A stretch of DNA of 64,000 nt. It comes from Cunninghamella blakesleeana (taxonomy: Eukaryota > Mucoromycota > Mucoromycetes > Mucorales > Cunninghamellaceae). Made by a program: the position numbers and the translations under genes. Each line of letters opens with the position of its first letter. Positions within the stretch are counted from its first letter, which is position 1. Where the stretch lies: assembly GCA_017871115.1 (NCBI GenBank), contig JAFCIZ010000002.1, forward strand, positions 310,001 to 374,000, in the 5' to 3' direction. This document shows, piece by piece, positions 51,571-63,847 of this stretch. The notes beneath the pieces were generated by a model. The model was not told where the DNA came from, did not search any database, and saw nothing but the letters and a program-made list of their open reading frames with translations.

Positions 51571-53303
51571 TTAATTACCTTCAATACCGTTCACAGCATG
51601 TAAAACAAATAAAATGATATTAGAAGTACATTGCATAGAAAAGCCTTGATATAAACCTCTTAATCCCCAAGTATTAAATAATGGTGATGATGATGATTTT
51701 TTCAATTGTTTTTTGCCATTAATTTTAGGGCGACGACCTCCTTCTTCCTTGATGATATGGTAAGCAGCATTGGCAATTCCAGTATAAGGTACAGGACGTA
51801 AAGCCACAACAGATTCAAATGGTTTTTTAGGCATTCTTGTTTTGATTTGGCATTGAAGGCGTTTACGAATTGTGTCTAAAGGTAATGTAATTAATAATTC
51901 AATGGTATTTAATGCTAATTCGGCTAGGCCATAAAAAAAAGGTGATTCACTGGCAGAGATTCTTAAGACACGATCAATAATTAAAGGTGTTGTGTTTTGT
52001 AATAAAGGTGTTAATGTATGATATAATATAGATGGTAATAAATTGTGATTTAAATAAAGTCCTCTCAATCCACCTTCTTCTTCAAGAATTGTACGTAATG
52101 CATGAATTGGCCCTTTGTATTTACGATGCAATGGTGAGGCTGATTGCACAACCAATCTAAATAAAATGAAAATAAAGCGCGCTTAGAAAAAAGAGACAGC
52201 TGATGTATATATTTATACATATTTATGTATAGTTTTACATTTTCTATATTTCCTATTTTTTTTTCCTTCTTCTTCTAAATTACCTAGTTCGAATTAATTC
52301 TAAAGGACTTAATAATACACCAACTAATAAATGACTAGCCACCAATGTTGCAAGGTTAGGCCCAACATGATCTAAATGTACTAAAGGAATAGTATCATCA
52401 TAAAGACCGAAAGCATCATTTAAAGAACCTTCTACAGTAGGTTGTAAAAATAAATGACAGATTTCATACAACCAATTTGTATATTGACCCTTGAAAAGTG
52501 ATTTCCATCCTTCATGTTGTTGCTTCATTAATCTTCCAATCCCTTGCCAGACACCTTTTTCGATAGGTTTGATTTGAAAACTAGGTCGTGTTGCATCATC
52601 ATAAACACTTTTTCCTACTAAATAACCACTTGCATCTACAGATATATTTTTTTTATTTTGAAACACTGGATCATCAGTATGTAAGGTAGCACTGATAGGT
52701 ACATCTTCTGAAAATCTTCGTCTGCGTCTATGTTCTTCTTCAAAAAATTCAGCATCCTCTTCATCTTCTTCGGAAGAAAGGTCATCATATTCCTAATATA
52801 ATAACGCATGCATACACATATATATATATATTAATTCTATTATCCTATTTTTATTACTCCATTTTTGTTTTTTTTTTTTTTTTCATTGATATATTATTAT
52901 TTATTTTCACCTTATCTATATCTTCGTCATCGGCATCACTATTATCATTGTTTTTCATAAAACTTGTTACTTCAGCATCTTCATGGGGCATATATTGAAC
53001 TTGCATAAGTGTTTTAGAAACTTCAAAAGGATTACTAACAGCGGTTGTCAAGAATTTTAATACTGAAAAGTTAATAAGTTCACGAGCCGCGGCACGAGAA
53101 TCAATTAAATCATCATAGTTATCGCCGTTTGGAGGAAGATTATAATAAGCATCACCACCAACACCATTGACATTACTATTAATTGCGGTGTAATTGAAAT
53201 TATTATTGTTGATCCCGGGTGTATAATAAGGTCGAAGTCCACTAGTTCCTTTACCAGGAGTTGTTGGGAAAGTAGCATAAGGATGGCTTTGATCTGTTGT
53301 CAT
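51571..53303 (-). CDS. UGO1: Mitochondrial outer-membrane fusion factor Ugo1-like
   Basis: Divergent mitochondrial-carrier-fold protein linking Fzo1 and Mgm1 in mitochondrial fusion (SLC25A46 relative). Exons in coding order: 53303..52911, 52792..52284, 52156..51571 (495 residues; yeast Ugo1 is 502). Degenerate carrier repeats: AVSNPFEVSKTLMQVQY near residue 85, LLSPLELIRTR at the exon 2/3 joint, LITLPLDTIRKRLQCQ near 400. The P-x-[DE]-x-x-[RK] core is recognisable in the last two and altered in the first, as expected of Ugo1. A long acidic stretch follows the first repeat (SSEEDEEDAEFFEEE). The N-terminus is Asn/Gly-rich and lacks a presequence, fitting the outer membrane. The exon 1 donor is GTGAAA, weaker than most here. 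Confidence 0.88.
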
Positions 53304-54152
53304 GTGTGAATAGTGTTATTATTATTATTAATTTTTAAAAAAAAAAAATAGTAGAAAAGTGAATTATAATAATACTTTTATTATTATTTTTGTTTAAATA
53401 AATCTTTATATACAATTTAATAATTAACTAAGTGTATAATAATAATAAAATAATTTTACTATTTAAAAAAAAATTAAAAGAGGTGGAAGAAAAAAAATAA
53501 ACCAGATTTAAAAATTAACTGAGCGGAATTTAAATTAAAGTATCAAAAAATCTAATCTTTTTTCATTTGTACTATGTGTATACTGGTATACTATTTTAGT
53601 TGATACTTTATTTTGAATTATATATTTTATTGATACTGTTTAATGCACTCTTGAGTAATAAGCATAAAAATATTAGGAATTAAAATATTGAAGTCAAATA
53701 AGGAATGAATTTATATATAAAGTAAAATAATAAAAGTAATACAAACAAGTGAAGTTGATTTTACTATAATTATTATTATTATTATGTAGGTATGTATCCT
53801 TTTCGAACTATAATAGAGTTATGATACTATTTTTGATGATAAAAATATACGGAGAGTTTAGTTAAAGTTACTTTTTTCAACATAAACAATCATCCTTAAA
53901 TGCAACAAAAAAGTAAAGTAGCGGTTAAATTATATTCCCATATACAGCCATTGTTTAAATAAGTTTCATTATTTTCTTTTTTTGGATATTCTTTTATAAA
54001 ACTATAATTTTTTAATAATTGATTATATATAATATACTAAATAGAAAAAAAAAAGAAAAAAAATGAACAAATAATAATAGAAAATAAATTAATAAATTAT
54101 ATATATACATGAATTAATAACATAATAAAGTAGTACGTATTATTTATATAAA
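53304..54152. other. Spacer, UGO1 promoter / regulator 3' end
   Basis: 849 bp without a gene. T/A-run block near 53331..53349, then A/T low complexity with scattered GATAC motifs near 53590..53640. Confidence 0.5.
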
Positions 54153-54845
54153 TTAATTATCGTCAAAAATCGATTGTAATAAAGGTATTTTTTTATGAAA
54201 CAGATTGTCCTTTTCACTGTATAAAGAACCGGAAGGTGGAGGTTGTAAAGGTGGTAAAGTTAATAAAGCAGGTATAAGTGATGTATCTTTTTCTTGTTGT
54301 TGATTATTTTGAAAAGATAATGATGATGCTGAAGATAATAATAAAGGAGATGGTGAATCATGGTGACTATTTATTAATGCATCATTTTTTAAAGAAGAAG
54401 GAGAAAAAGAAGACGATGAGATAGAAGAAATAGGTGAAGAGGATGATAAAGCCATAGGTGGAGGTGGAGGTAGATATTGTTTTTGAAAAAGATATCTCAG
54501 TTGATCTTCAATAGTAGTTAGTCTTTTTTCAATTGAATGAACAGTGACAGCAATTGATACAGGTTGTTTTCTAGATGATTCTTTTTGTTCTTTTTGTTGA
54601 TGTTGATGATATTGGTGATTATGTCTTGTTGATGTCAGGATAGTGGTAGTACCAATTGTTTCGAGTGTATGATCAGAAGAAACTTGTTTTGAAGTAATAT
54701 ATTCACAATCAGTGTGTGATTTGATACAAGCTGAGCATCTTTTTTCTCCATCACATTTAGTTTTTTTTCGTCGACATTCTCGACATGCTCGTACTACTTT
54801 GAGCCTACGACGTTTTTGTGGTTCTGTCTGATTATTATTTTTCAT
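54153..54845 (-). CDS. Zn2Cys6 (Gal4-type) transcription regulator, short form
   Basis: Binuclear zinc-cluster DNA-binding protein, single exon, 230 residues. The cluster lies at residues 20 to 48: C-x2-C-x6-C-x5-C-x2-C-x6-C within ACRECRRKKTKCDGEK and RCSACIKSHTDC, preceded by a basic QKRRRLKVV. A coiled-coil-like segment follows (HSIEKRLTTIEDQLRYLF, about 103 to 120), where a dimerisation element would sit. The rest is Pro/Ser-rich. There is no fungal_trans middle-homology domain, and the protein is much shorter than typical members (600 to 1000 residues). No downstream exon could be joined: the stop follows a plausible acidic end, SIFDDN. CGG triplets cluster about 370 bp upstream of its start. 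Confidence 0.9.
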   Translation of the reverse strand: MKNNNQTEPQKRRRLKVVRACRECRRKKTKCDGEKRCSACIKSHTDCEYITSKQVSSDHTLETIGTTTILTSTRHNHQYHQHQQKEQKESSRKQPVSIAVTVHSIEKRLTTIEDQLRYLFQKQYLPPPPPMALSSSSPISSISSSSFSPSSLKNDALINSHHDSPSPLLLSSASSLSFQNNQQQEKDTSLIPALLTLPPLQPPPSGSLYSEKDNLFHKKIPLLQSIFDDN

Positions 54846-56158
54846 TTTTTTTTTTTTTTTCTGAAAAAAAAAAAAAAATATATAATTTAAAAGAAAGAGA
54901 GATAAAAAAAATTGAAAGAGGATAAAAAAATGAAATTTATTTAAAGCCTCGAGAAAAATAAAAATATCACTGGTTCATATTTGAATTCCATGCTCTATTT
55001 TTTTTTAAAGGGGATAAACCTAAAAAAGTACTAGACGTATTCTTGCCTTCATTTTTTTTTTAAAAAAAAAGGAAAGTGACTAATTTTTTTTTCGGATCAT
55101 TTTTATATTTATTAAATCATAATATAATATAATACTCTTTAAATATGAGGTAATTAAAAAAATAAAAGACATAATTAAAATGAATTTATTTGAAAGACGA
55201 TGATGATTTCATTCCGAGTAAACCGAATATGTTTATATAAAAACCAAATTTGAACTTCGGAGTTCGGTAAAATCGTAACTGCTTTTTTTGTTTTTTCAAC
55301 AAAATAACTACTATTTATTTGTCATAAATATAATGATATGTAATAGTCAAATAATTATAATGATAATATTATGAAAGTAACAGTAGCACACTTATTACAT
55401 TTATCTTTAGCAACAATAGAAAAAAAAAATGTAGAAAAGCTCGGAGATTGTCTTTTTTTGGTTTTTTTTTTCTTTCAAAGGTGCATATACAGTTTTGATA
55501 TAAGTTGATTAACGAAACTCAATTTTTTTTTTCAGGTGATCTGCTAACCAATGAAAATGATTTGATAAACCAAAACAAACTCTTTCCTATTTTAATTTCT
55601 TCCCTTCACTGTTGTAATAATACATATATGTATATAAAGAGTTACCTTGACTTTTTAATATTGTATAATAATAGTAGACTTGCTACCATTATCATAATAG
55701 AATATTTACGTATGTTTGTATGATTTCTTTAAAATTTTTTTTGGTTAGCTTTCTATACTCATCAATCTTCTTAAAGAGAAATTATAAGCTATCAATTAAA
55801 TATAAACATACCTATAATTAGAATTCGCCATATGTCGTAGCATAACCTACTATAATTGGGTAGGATTATTTGATCTTGACCTTTATTTAAAATAAATAAA
55901 TAATAAACATATATAATAGTGCAATATTTATCTAATAATAATATTTATATATGTATACTATTTAACTAATAGTAAATAATAAATAAATAATGGCAAATAA
56001 TAGTAAATAATACGCAACTAGATAGTAAGTAGCTTCTAAAAATTCATCGTACAAAATATAAAATTTAGGATACGATTTTTTTATATTTAACTAGCCGAGT
56101 TTTTTAAGTTTTTCATTTCTTTTTCTTTCATTTACTACATAATATAAAAAAGAAAAAT
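54846..56158. other. 1.3-kb divergent spacer, Zn2Cys6 regulator / TPMT copy 1
   Basis: No convincing gene. A 45-codon frame at 55371..55508 begins with ordinary-looking residues but degenerates into Phe runs. A CGG-triplet cluster lies at 55214..55267, and T/A-run blocks near 54850 and 55052..55070. Confidence 0.5.
55214..55267. promoter_or_regulatory. CGG-triplet cluster upstream of Zn2Cys6 gene
   Basis: CCG at 55214 and 55223 (6-bp gap), CGG at 55258 and 55265 (4-bp gap) within 54 bp of otherwise A/T-rich DNA. CGG triplets are the half-sites of Zn2Cys6 factors. The second pair lies in the imperfect inverted repeat GAACTTCGGAGTTC. Confidence 0.4.
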
Positions 56159-56213
56159 ATGACGATAGGTGAATAGCAATAGGTTTTCATATTAAAAAAA
56201 ATTTGGATTTTTT

Positions 56214-56253
<40 letters not shown>

Positions 56254-57324
56254 CATTATTTTATCATTCCTTTCTTTATATACCTTACCTCTTCTATTAT
56301 GTATTTTTTTTTTTTTTTTTTACGTTTTATTAATCAAAGATTGGGAGGAAAAATGGCGCACGGGAGACATTCTTTGGGACGAAGGTGAATGTAGCCCTGC
56401 TTTGGTAGAATTAGTACAAAATGAAAAAACAAAAACTTATTACCTACCTCAGGTTGTGGTCTTGTTCCTGGCAAAAATAGATAACGTATAATTTTTTTAT
56501 TTTTTTTCCCCATTATATACATACACGAATGTATTTTAACATAATATATATATATATAATCTTTTCTTTTTTTCATCTAGGCTGTGGATCAGGTAGCATA
56601 AATAATAATAACAAAATATTTATAAGTAAAAACCAAGAGATCAATTATATATATAGCAAAATAATAATAATAATAATAATAATGCATTACAAAAGGCTAT
56701 GATGTAAAGTTTTTAGCAACTTCCTCGCTTCATATGTTTGGTTTGGATATGAGTAAAACATGTATTGAATTATGCAATGAAAAGCATCCTAACGCAGCAG
56801 AACTCAACTATGAATTTATTCAAGGTGATTTTTTTAATTTTAAAATACCTGAAGGTGGATTTGATTTGGCTTATGATTATAGGTAAAAGCGCTTTTATAT
56901 TCTATTTATTTTATATGTATATATAAAAGATAGTTTGCATTAACTACTCTTTTTTAAAAATTGTAGTTTTTTTGCTGCTTTACCTCCATATATGAGAAGT
57001 GATTGGGCTAAACAATTTAGTAGAATCATTAAATCTGATGGAATTTTAATTTGTTTAATGTATCCTTTAGAAGAAAGAGTAACAGGTCCTCCTTATTCTG
57101 TTAGTGTCGAAAGGTATTCTTTTTTTTAAAAATAAATAAATAAAATAAATACAATCGTGGTTATGTGTCTATAAAGTAGTTGAATTAAATTTTTTTATTT
57201 TTATTTATTTAACAGTTATACCGAGATTTTATCACCTAACTTTGATTTGATATTTATTAAAGATGCGATTGGATATGAATGCCGTTTAGGAAAAGAAAAA
57301 ATCAGTGTGTGGAAACGAAAATAA
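56159..57324 (+). pseudogene. TPMT-family methyltransferase, tandem copy 1, probably decayed
   Basis: Class I SAM-dependent thiol/thiopurine-type methyltransferase homologue. Exon equivalents: 56159..56168, 56340..56470, 56581..56592, 56696..56882, 56967..57113, 57216..57324. Exon 2 is one base shorter than in copy 2 (131 against 132). The loss falls near 56430..56436 after a run of A, so the frame ends at TAA 56489. Its 5' splice site is GC instead of GT, and two acceptors are AAAG rather than the TAG usual here. Exons 4 to 6 remain open and family-like (FDLAYDYS, SDWAKQ, LICLMYPLEE, KISVWKRK). Exon 4 is almost identical to copy 2. If the missing base is a sequencing error, a GC-AG intron would still give a full product, so pseudogene status is probable, not certain. 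Confidence 0.68.
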
Positions 57325-57830
57325 ATAAAGTCTAACGAAACTTATATATAAATTCAATCTTTTATTAAAAATAAAAAATAAAATGGAGTATATAAAAAAA
57401 AAAAACTCGTGAAATTTGAAAAACTGGATATATAGAACTCTTTATACATTAATAAAAAAAATAAAATACGTACCAAATATAAGCATTTCAATGATATTCC
57501 ATAACCTTTAACTTTACAGATAAACAATTACAACTAGTAGTCATAACGTACACATATATAATTTTTTTTATGATCTGCCTATGCCTAAAATTATTTTTTA
57601 ACCCTGTCTAAGACCATTTTAATTTTTAAATCTTATTTATATCAATCTGTGCTTGATTTTTTAATAGATTGGTCATATTATACGCGGATACGTAATAAAA
57701 CGTAATACTTGTTCTAAAAAGGAAAAAAAACCACTTATAAAAAATTGAAATTCCGAAAATACTTATATAAATCCAACCAATTTTTTATTTTTACACTTCT
57801 TTACAAAATTCATAATAAATTTAATAAAAT
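57325..57830. other. Spacer between TPMT copies
   Basis: 506 bp, promoter of copy 2. No gene and no obvious similarity to the region upstream of copy 1. A/T-rich with A-runs. Confidence 0.55.
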
Positions 57831-59104
57831 ATGACAGGTAGATATTATTATTTTGAAAAAAATTATACTCCAATAATTCTATTTAATATATATACATTTA
57901 TGTATAAACATATAAATATATACATACACTATTTTATTATTTTATATTTATGCATTACTTACTCTATTATCCTTTATTCTATTTTTTTCTTTTTTTTATT
58001 ATATATGTGTATTACTAATCATAGATTGGGAAGAGCATTGGAGTAATGGAGATATCAAGTGGGATAAAGGTGGACCAAGCCCTGCTTTGGTTGAATTGGT
58101 AGAAAATGAAGAAACAAAAAGCTTACTTCCCACCTCTGGTTATGGCCTTGTCCCTGGTAAAATAAAAGAATAGAACAATATGTATATATATATATGCGTA
58201 CCTCTTTTTATTTTATTATTATACCTTGATATATACGCGTTTTAATGATATATTTCCAATTTTTTTTTAATTTTTTTTTATTTTTATTTTTATTATTTTT
58301 GATCTATGTAGGTTGTGGATCAGGTACTATAAAGTGATAGTAGAGAGAATATTTTAATATTGGCAACTATAGTCTTATTTGCATACACATGTATTTATAT
58401 ATATATATTTAAAAAAACTATATTGTTTTAGGTTATGATGTAAAGTTTTTAGCAACTCCCTCGCTTCATATGTTTGGTTTGGATATGAGTAAAACATGTA
58501 TTGAATTATGCAATGAAAAGCATCCTAACGCAGCAGAACTCAACTATGAATTTATTCAAGGTGATTTTTTTAATTTTAAAATACCTGAAGGTGGATTTGA
58601 TTTGGCTTATGATTATACGTAATATATATAACGAATTTTCTATTTTGTTTTTATTCTATATAGCTATACTATATAAAAAATAGCATATATTAATTACTGC
58701 TTTTTATTTTTTCTTCTACTTCTAATTCAACTTCTTCGTATATAGTTTCTTATGTGCTCTTACACCTAATTTAAGAGGTGACTGGGCTAATAGATACAAG
58801 GAAATCATTAAATCTGGTGGAACTTTAATTTGTTTAATGTTTCCTTTGGAAGAAAAAGAAGGTGGCCCTCCTTTTTCTCTTAGTGTTGAATGGTATGTAA
58901 TTTTTTTAAAAAAATACTATTATGATTTTATAACTATATATAGTTATACTTATTGCATTAATTGATTTTTATTTTATTTTATTTTTTAAACATAGTTATA
59001 ATGAACTTTTATCTGCTAATTTTGATTTGGTCTTTATTAAAGATGCTGTTGGACATGAATCCCGTTTAGGAAAAGAAAAAATCAGTGTATGGAAACGAAA
59101 ATAA
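57831..59104 (+). CDS. TPMT-family S-adenosylmethionine methyltransferase, tandem copy 2
   Basis: Predicted small-molecule thiol or thiocyanate methyltransferase of the TPMT family, cytosolic. Six exons: 57831..57837, 58025..58156, 58312..58323, 58432..58618, 58746..58892, 58996..59104 (197 residues). Starts MTDWEEHWSNGD, then KWDKGGPSPALVELV. SAM motif I, VPGCGSGYDV, is assembled from three exons including a 12-nt microexon that encodes Cys-Gly-Ser. Then GLDMSKTCIEL, YEFIQGDFF, FDLAYDYT, LICLMFPLEEKEGGPPF and a terminal LGKEKISVWKRK. It is somewhat shorter than plant and animal members (about 230). All joints are GT-AG and in frame. The first coding exon is 7 nt. Head-to-tail with the decayed copy 1. 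Substrate cannot be inferred. Confidence 0.9.
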
Positions 59105-59322
59105 ATAAAGTCTACTGGAATCTATTGTAGCTTTTTGTATTTTATTATTGATTGATTGTAATAAAGTGTTAGTCTATTTATTGATATGATTATTTAAGAA
59201 TTTATAAAAGTATTTAAGAAAAATTAATATTTTATTCAATTTTATATTTTAATAATTATTCTCATTTGAAAAATATTATCAATATTTTTTTAAATTCTAT
59301 TATACATCTAACTTTTTTAGTT

Positions 59323-61907
59323 TTAATTTGCTACTTTTTTATTTACAGGTTCATTGGATGTTGAATGACCTAATACATCTTGCTTTCTTTTTTCGCTATT
59401 CATATGAAATATCAAAAAACAAATAAAAATGTAATATGTCAGCCAGTATCTTTTTATAAATTTGAATAAAAAAAATGATCCAAAAACTATACAGTTTTTT
59501 TGCCTTTTAATGCTTATTTTATATTTTATATTTTATATATTATTTAAATTAATTGTGGTGTTTTTGATAATAATGATTCAATAATTTACCTTGTAGAAGC
59601 AAATACCATCTCAGGGGTTAGTTGGAATGAGATACAGTACATATCCTTTTTGGGAGCAACGTTTCTTACCCAATGTAATTTGCTTGTTGAAGGATCATAT
59701 GGCGAGCCAATAGCAGCTTCAACTCTCTATGAATATATCGGTTATTATTATTGTTAGTATTATTTATTTTTTAATATAGTTAATTGTATTTTTTATATAT
59801 TATATTTTTATTTTTTTTAATATATAATTATTATATTCTTTTTTACTTGTGCAATATCTTTAGCATGATCATCACTTTTAGTAAAGCAATGGCAATGAAC
59901 AAGTGGTAACGCTGGTGCTGGTGATAGAGAATCATATAAAGATTTTTGATTCAAATATAAACCCCGGAAGGTATCCAAAAATTCAATGGAAGTTTCAGGT
60001 AAATTCATTACAAAATGATCAAAGGTATTCCATTTCGTTTTATCTAAGGATGCAAGATCTTTTACAGCTTGACGAATAAATTCACGGCCATCCATATTGT
60101 ATACCTTAAGTTTGTCATCTTGAATCTATTGTTTTTTTTTAAAAAAAGTATTAATCAATAAAACTAGCTATTAGTATATATATAATCATGCGTACCTTTG
60201 CATATATATATGTGCGTCTATATTTTTATATTCAAAACTTACTTTATTGCTAGCTTTATTCTCTTTTAACCAATGATAAGATTCAGGATTAAGGTCATTA
60301 GCATATACAGTAACTCCTTTTTTTGAAGCAGGTACAGCAAATGGACCAACACCAGCAAAGACATCGCCTATTTATATTTGTTAAAAATGATAAAATAAAT
60401 ATAAAAAGTCAAAAAAAAAAAAACCCCCCATTATAATCATTATAACCATTGTCATATTATTGTTATTTGATTGTATCGGGTATCTATTAAAAAGAATCAC
60501 TTGGTACTACTTACAAACTGTCTGGTTTTTTTTAAATAACTGCACTAAACGATCATGTTCTGTGTGCAATCTAGAATTCCAATATACTTTTGAGAAATCA
60601 AATTTGAATTTGCACCCACTTTCTTTCTAATAGTTTTTTTTTTTTAAAAAAAAATAAATAAAAATAATATATTATAAATAATGGTTTTTTTTTTATTTAT
60701 TAATTAATTAAGAGTTGTTTTTATGTATATATATTACCACTTCAGCAATCATATTTGAATCTCCAGCTAACACTTCCATTTTAAAAAATCGATAGGTTGT
60801 ATCGATATTGTTGATTTTATTAACCACGCTTGTAATACTTTTGTTTTTCTATTTTGAAATAACCAAGTAATTATTTATATATACACAATTTTGTAGTTAA
60901 TATTAGAGAAACAAAATTTTATACGTATCTATATAATTATATAAATATACTTACATCTAAAAAAACTTGACCAATTAACTGTTTCCAAGGATACAATTCT
61001 TCACGAAGATTCATGTGAGCTATAAAAATTTATGAATATAATTACAAGTATTAATACGATTATATTTCAACAATATTAAATTATCGACATCTTGGTAACA
61101 AATAAAAGTGAAAAGTGAATATAAATGAAATTACCAATATGACCAACCTGTGTATAGGAAGAAGGGATTTCTTTGACAGTTGGCGGTATAACAGAATGTA
61201 ATATTTGTTCTAATAAATGAAATGATAATAGTAAAAATAAGTTGCATGAAAATCAGTCTCCTGTTAAAAACTGCTTTCCTTTTATAGATGGCTTGGTTTT
61301 TCTTTTTCTTTTTTACCAGTTGTCCAGTAAGAATAATCTAAGGTTATTGTATGTTTAACGATATCCAGTCCTTCTTCTTCTATTAATTTTTTATTTTCTG
61401 GTGTTAAGCTATCAATATCTATTAATACAATATATGTATAGAAAGAATGATACAATAAATATTAAAATAAAAAAATTAGTATAAACTAAAATTATAAAAA
61501 TAAAAATAATAACAATAATAATAATAATAATAGTATTATAATTATTATTTATATCCATATAAATACAAAGCTTGAATTATACATTTACCTTCGAGATCGT
61601 TCCTTAATAATAATAGCTTTGTTTGTTTAGAATCATTATCAGTAACAATATTACGCATACGTGGTAAATTAAGGATATCGCTATTAGTACAATTCGTATT
61701 GAAATAAAAAAGAATATTGATTATTATTTTATTGTTGTTTTTAAAAAAGTATATCTTGGTATTTATTTTTAAAATTTACTTTGTTAAAGCTTTTTGAAAT
61801 TGTTTTATTTTATTTACTGGAACACGAAGAGCAAAAATTTGAAAAGAAGTTTTAAAAGCTTCTTTATTTAAAATAGTCATTCCATAATGTATAGGTGGTG
61901 AAATCAT
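59323..61907 (-). CDS. TRM5: tRNA (guanine-37-N1)-methyltransferase
   Basis: Makes m1G37 next to the anticodon, preventing +1 frameshifts; cytosolic/nuclear and mitochondrial in fungi. Eleven exons in coding order: 61907..61780, 61680..61589, 61418..61317, 61209..61135, 61019..60955, 60848..60738, 60626..60515, 60367..60243, 60125..59847, 59726..59590, 59395..59323 (432 residues). Family segments: N-terminal [72 protein letters not shown] site [45 protein letters not shown], then [17 protein letters not shown] near the end. The NLP-containing catalytic loop is intact. No clear presequence. Most introns are 80 to 190 nt. Divergent from PPIL3. Confidence 0.95.
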
Positions 61908-62414
61908 AGTTTCTAAGGTGACTTAAAGTGGAAGAGAGTAAAAAAAAAAAAATAAGTGGCGAAATTGTGTTGGGTTTGAAAAATACAAAAAAACCAAAAA
62001 GTTATTTTTTATGTTCAACCATTTTCCAAATTCAGCTCATATATAAAAATCTTCATAAATTTTAACTCTAATAAAAAAACGGGCTCTTTCGAATATACAA
62101 TTTTTCTAACATTTTGAACATATTTATTAATTTTTCGATAAACGAAACTTTTTATTATTTAATCTATAATATTAATCTTTATTTTGGTTTGTTAATAAGT
62201 CAAACTATCCAGTTAATCCTTATAAATCCTCGTAATTTGGATCTTTTTAAGGATTTCAATACAAAATTAAAAAAAAAATACGGGATTTAAATTTTTTTAC
62301 AGTAAATATTCACCAGACTCAAAATTTTTTTCTTTATTTTCTTTATTTTATCTATTAATTCATTAAAAAACCTATTAAGCTATTAATATATAGATTTATA
62401 TCACTATTATAACA
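61908..62414. promoter_or_regulatory. Divergent spacer TRM5 / PPIL3
   Basis: 507 bp with no gene. Contains A-runs and TTAAT-rich DNA; no specific site recognised. Confidence 0.5.
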
Positions 62415-63366
62415 ATGGTAATATTGATTATAAATATTACTTATTATGTTTTAATATATGTAGTTAAAATTTATCTATCTAGTATTAAATATTTCTATGT
62501 TTTTTCTTTTTTCTTTTTTTATGTATAATATATAGTCTGTTACCCTACATACTGATTTGGGTGATATTAAAATTGAAGTATTTTGTGAAGCTGTACCAAA
62601 TACAGCCGAAGTAAGTTTTATTATTACTGTTTTTAATATATAATTTTTTTTATTAATGGGATCCAACAATACAAATTTATATTTATATATGTTTCTATAG
62701 AATTTTTTAGCATTATGTGCAAGTGGGTATTATGATAATAATTTAATGCATCGTAATATTAAAGGATTCATGCTACAAACTGGTGACCCAACTGGAACAG
62801 GAAAAGGTGGAAATTCAATTTGGGGGCGTAAATTTAATGATGAAATTCGCTCAACTCTCAAGGTACATATGCAATCACAATATTACTATTAATATAGAAT
62901 ATAAAGATTATATTTAAAAAAGGAAAAGATATTTATATTTTATCTTGGTTTTAAATTTATTTATACAAATAGCATAACGCCCGTGGGATAGTATCAATGG
63001 CAAACTCTGGACCTAATACAAATGGATCTCAATTTTTTATTACTTATGCTAAACATCCTCATCTTGATACAAAATATACCGTGTTTGGAAAGTATGGAAA
63101 TAATGATCAACTATAACAACGAAAAAAAGAAAAAGAAAAGAAGCGTACATACAAGCATGCATCTCTTTTTTTATCTAGAAAATTACTAATATGTATATTT
63201 ATATTCGTGTATATGATTATTGTTTTATAGGGTCATTGATGGAGCTGATACAACTTTAGATGCTATTGAAAAAGTGCCTGTAGATGAAAAGCATAGACCT
63301 ATCCAAGAAATACGAATTAGAAAAGTAACAATTCATGCAAACCCAATAGCTGACAAAGAAGCATAA
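62415..63366 (+). CDS. Cyclophilin-like spliceosomal protein PPIL3
   Basis: Peptidyl-prolyl isomerase of the PPIL3/cyclophilin J group found in spliceosomes. Five coding exons: 62415..62417, 62536..62610, 62701..62862, 62973..63091, 63231..63366 (164 residues; human PPIL3 161). The first coding exon is the ATG alone; exon 2 continues [16 protein letters not shown], the family start. Then [81 protein letters not shown], and ITIHANP-type [10 protein letters not shown] at the end. The catalytic Arg of HRN and the Gln of LQTGD are kept. No other splice choice gives this conserved N-terminus. Confidence 0.95.
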
Positions 63367-63847
63367 AAAGCTTTGATTAGATACATTCAATTTTTTTATA
63401 AAAATGATTTACTCCCAATGGAACTCACGTGCTAATAAAATGAATATTTGACATTAAAAAAAAGACGATTTTTTGATGTAACAATTGGAAATGTATGACA
63501 ACAAATGATTAAATTAATTTAAAAGAAAATTATTTTATTACGTATGAAATAAATAAATTAAAAGTAAGTAAATATTACAACAGAGTTAGTAATAAGAGTA
63601 ATAATAATAAAAAGTAATAATAAATAAATAATAAAAGAAAAGAAAAGAAAAGAAAAGTTAATAAAAGATAATAAAATAAAAAAAATAAAATAAAAGAATA
63701 TATAATAATAATATTAAAAAGAAAAAAATGTGAGACATATTGAAATAATAATAATAAAAGAATAAAAATTGCTTTACTATTATTATATTATAACCAGTAT
63801 AATAACGATCCTTTTTTTTTTATCATTATTTTATTATTTCATATTTT
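63367..63847. other. Convergent spacer, PPIL3 / right-edge gene
   Basis: 481 bp of A-rich simple sequence: repeated AAATAAA, AAAGA and AATAAT units around 63590..63720. No gene. Confidence 0.6.

Noticed and set aside
55371..55508. 45-codon frame beginning MKVTVAHLLHLSLATIE
   Set aside because: Begins plausibly but ends in Phe runs, and no downstream exon continues it.
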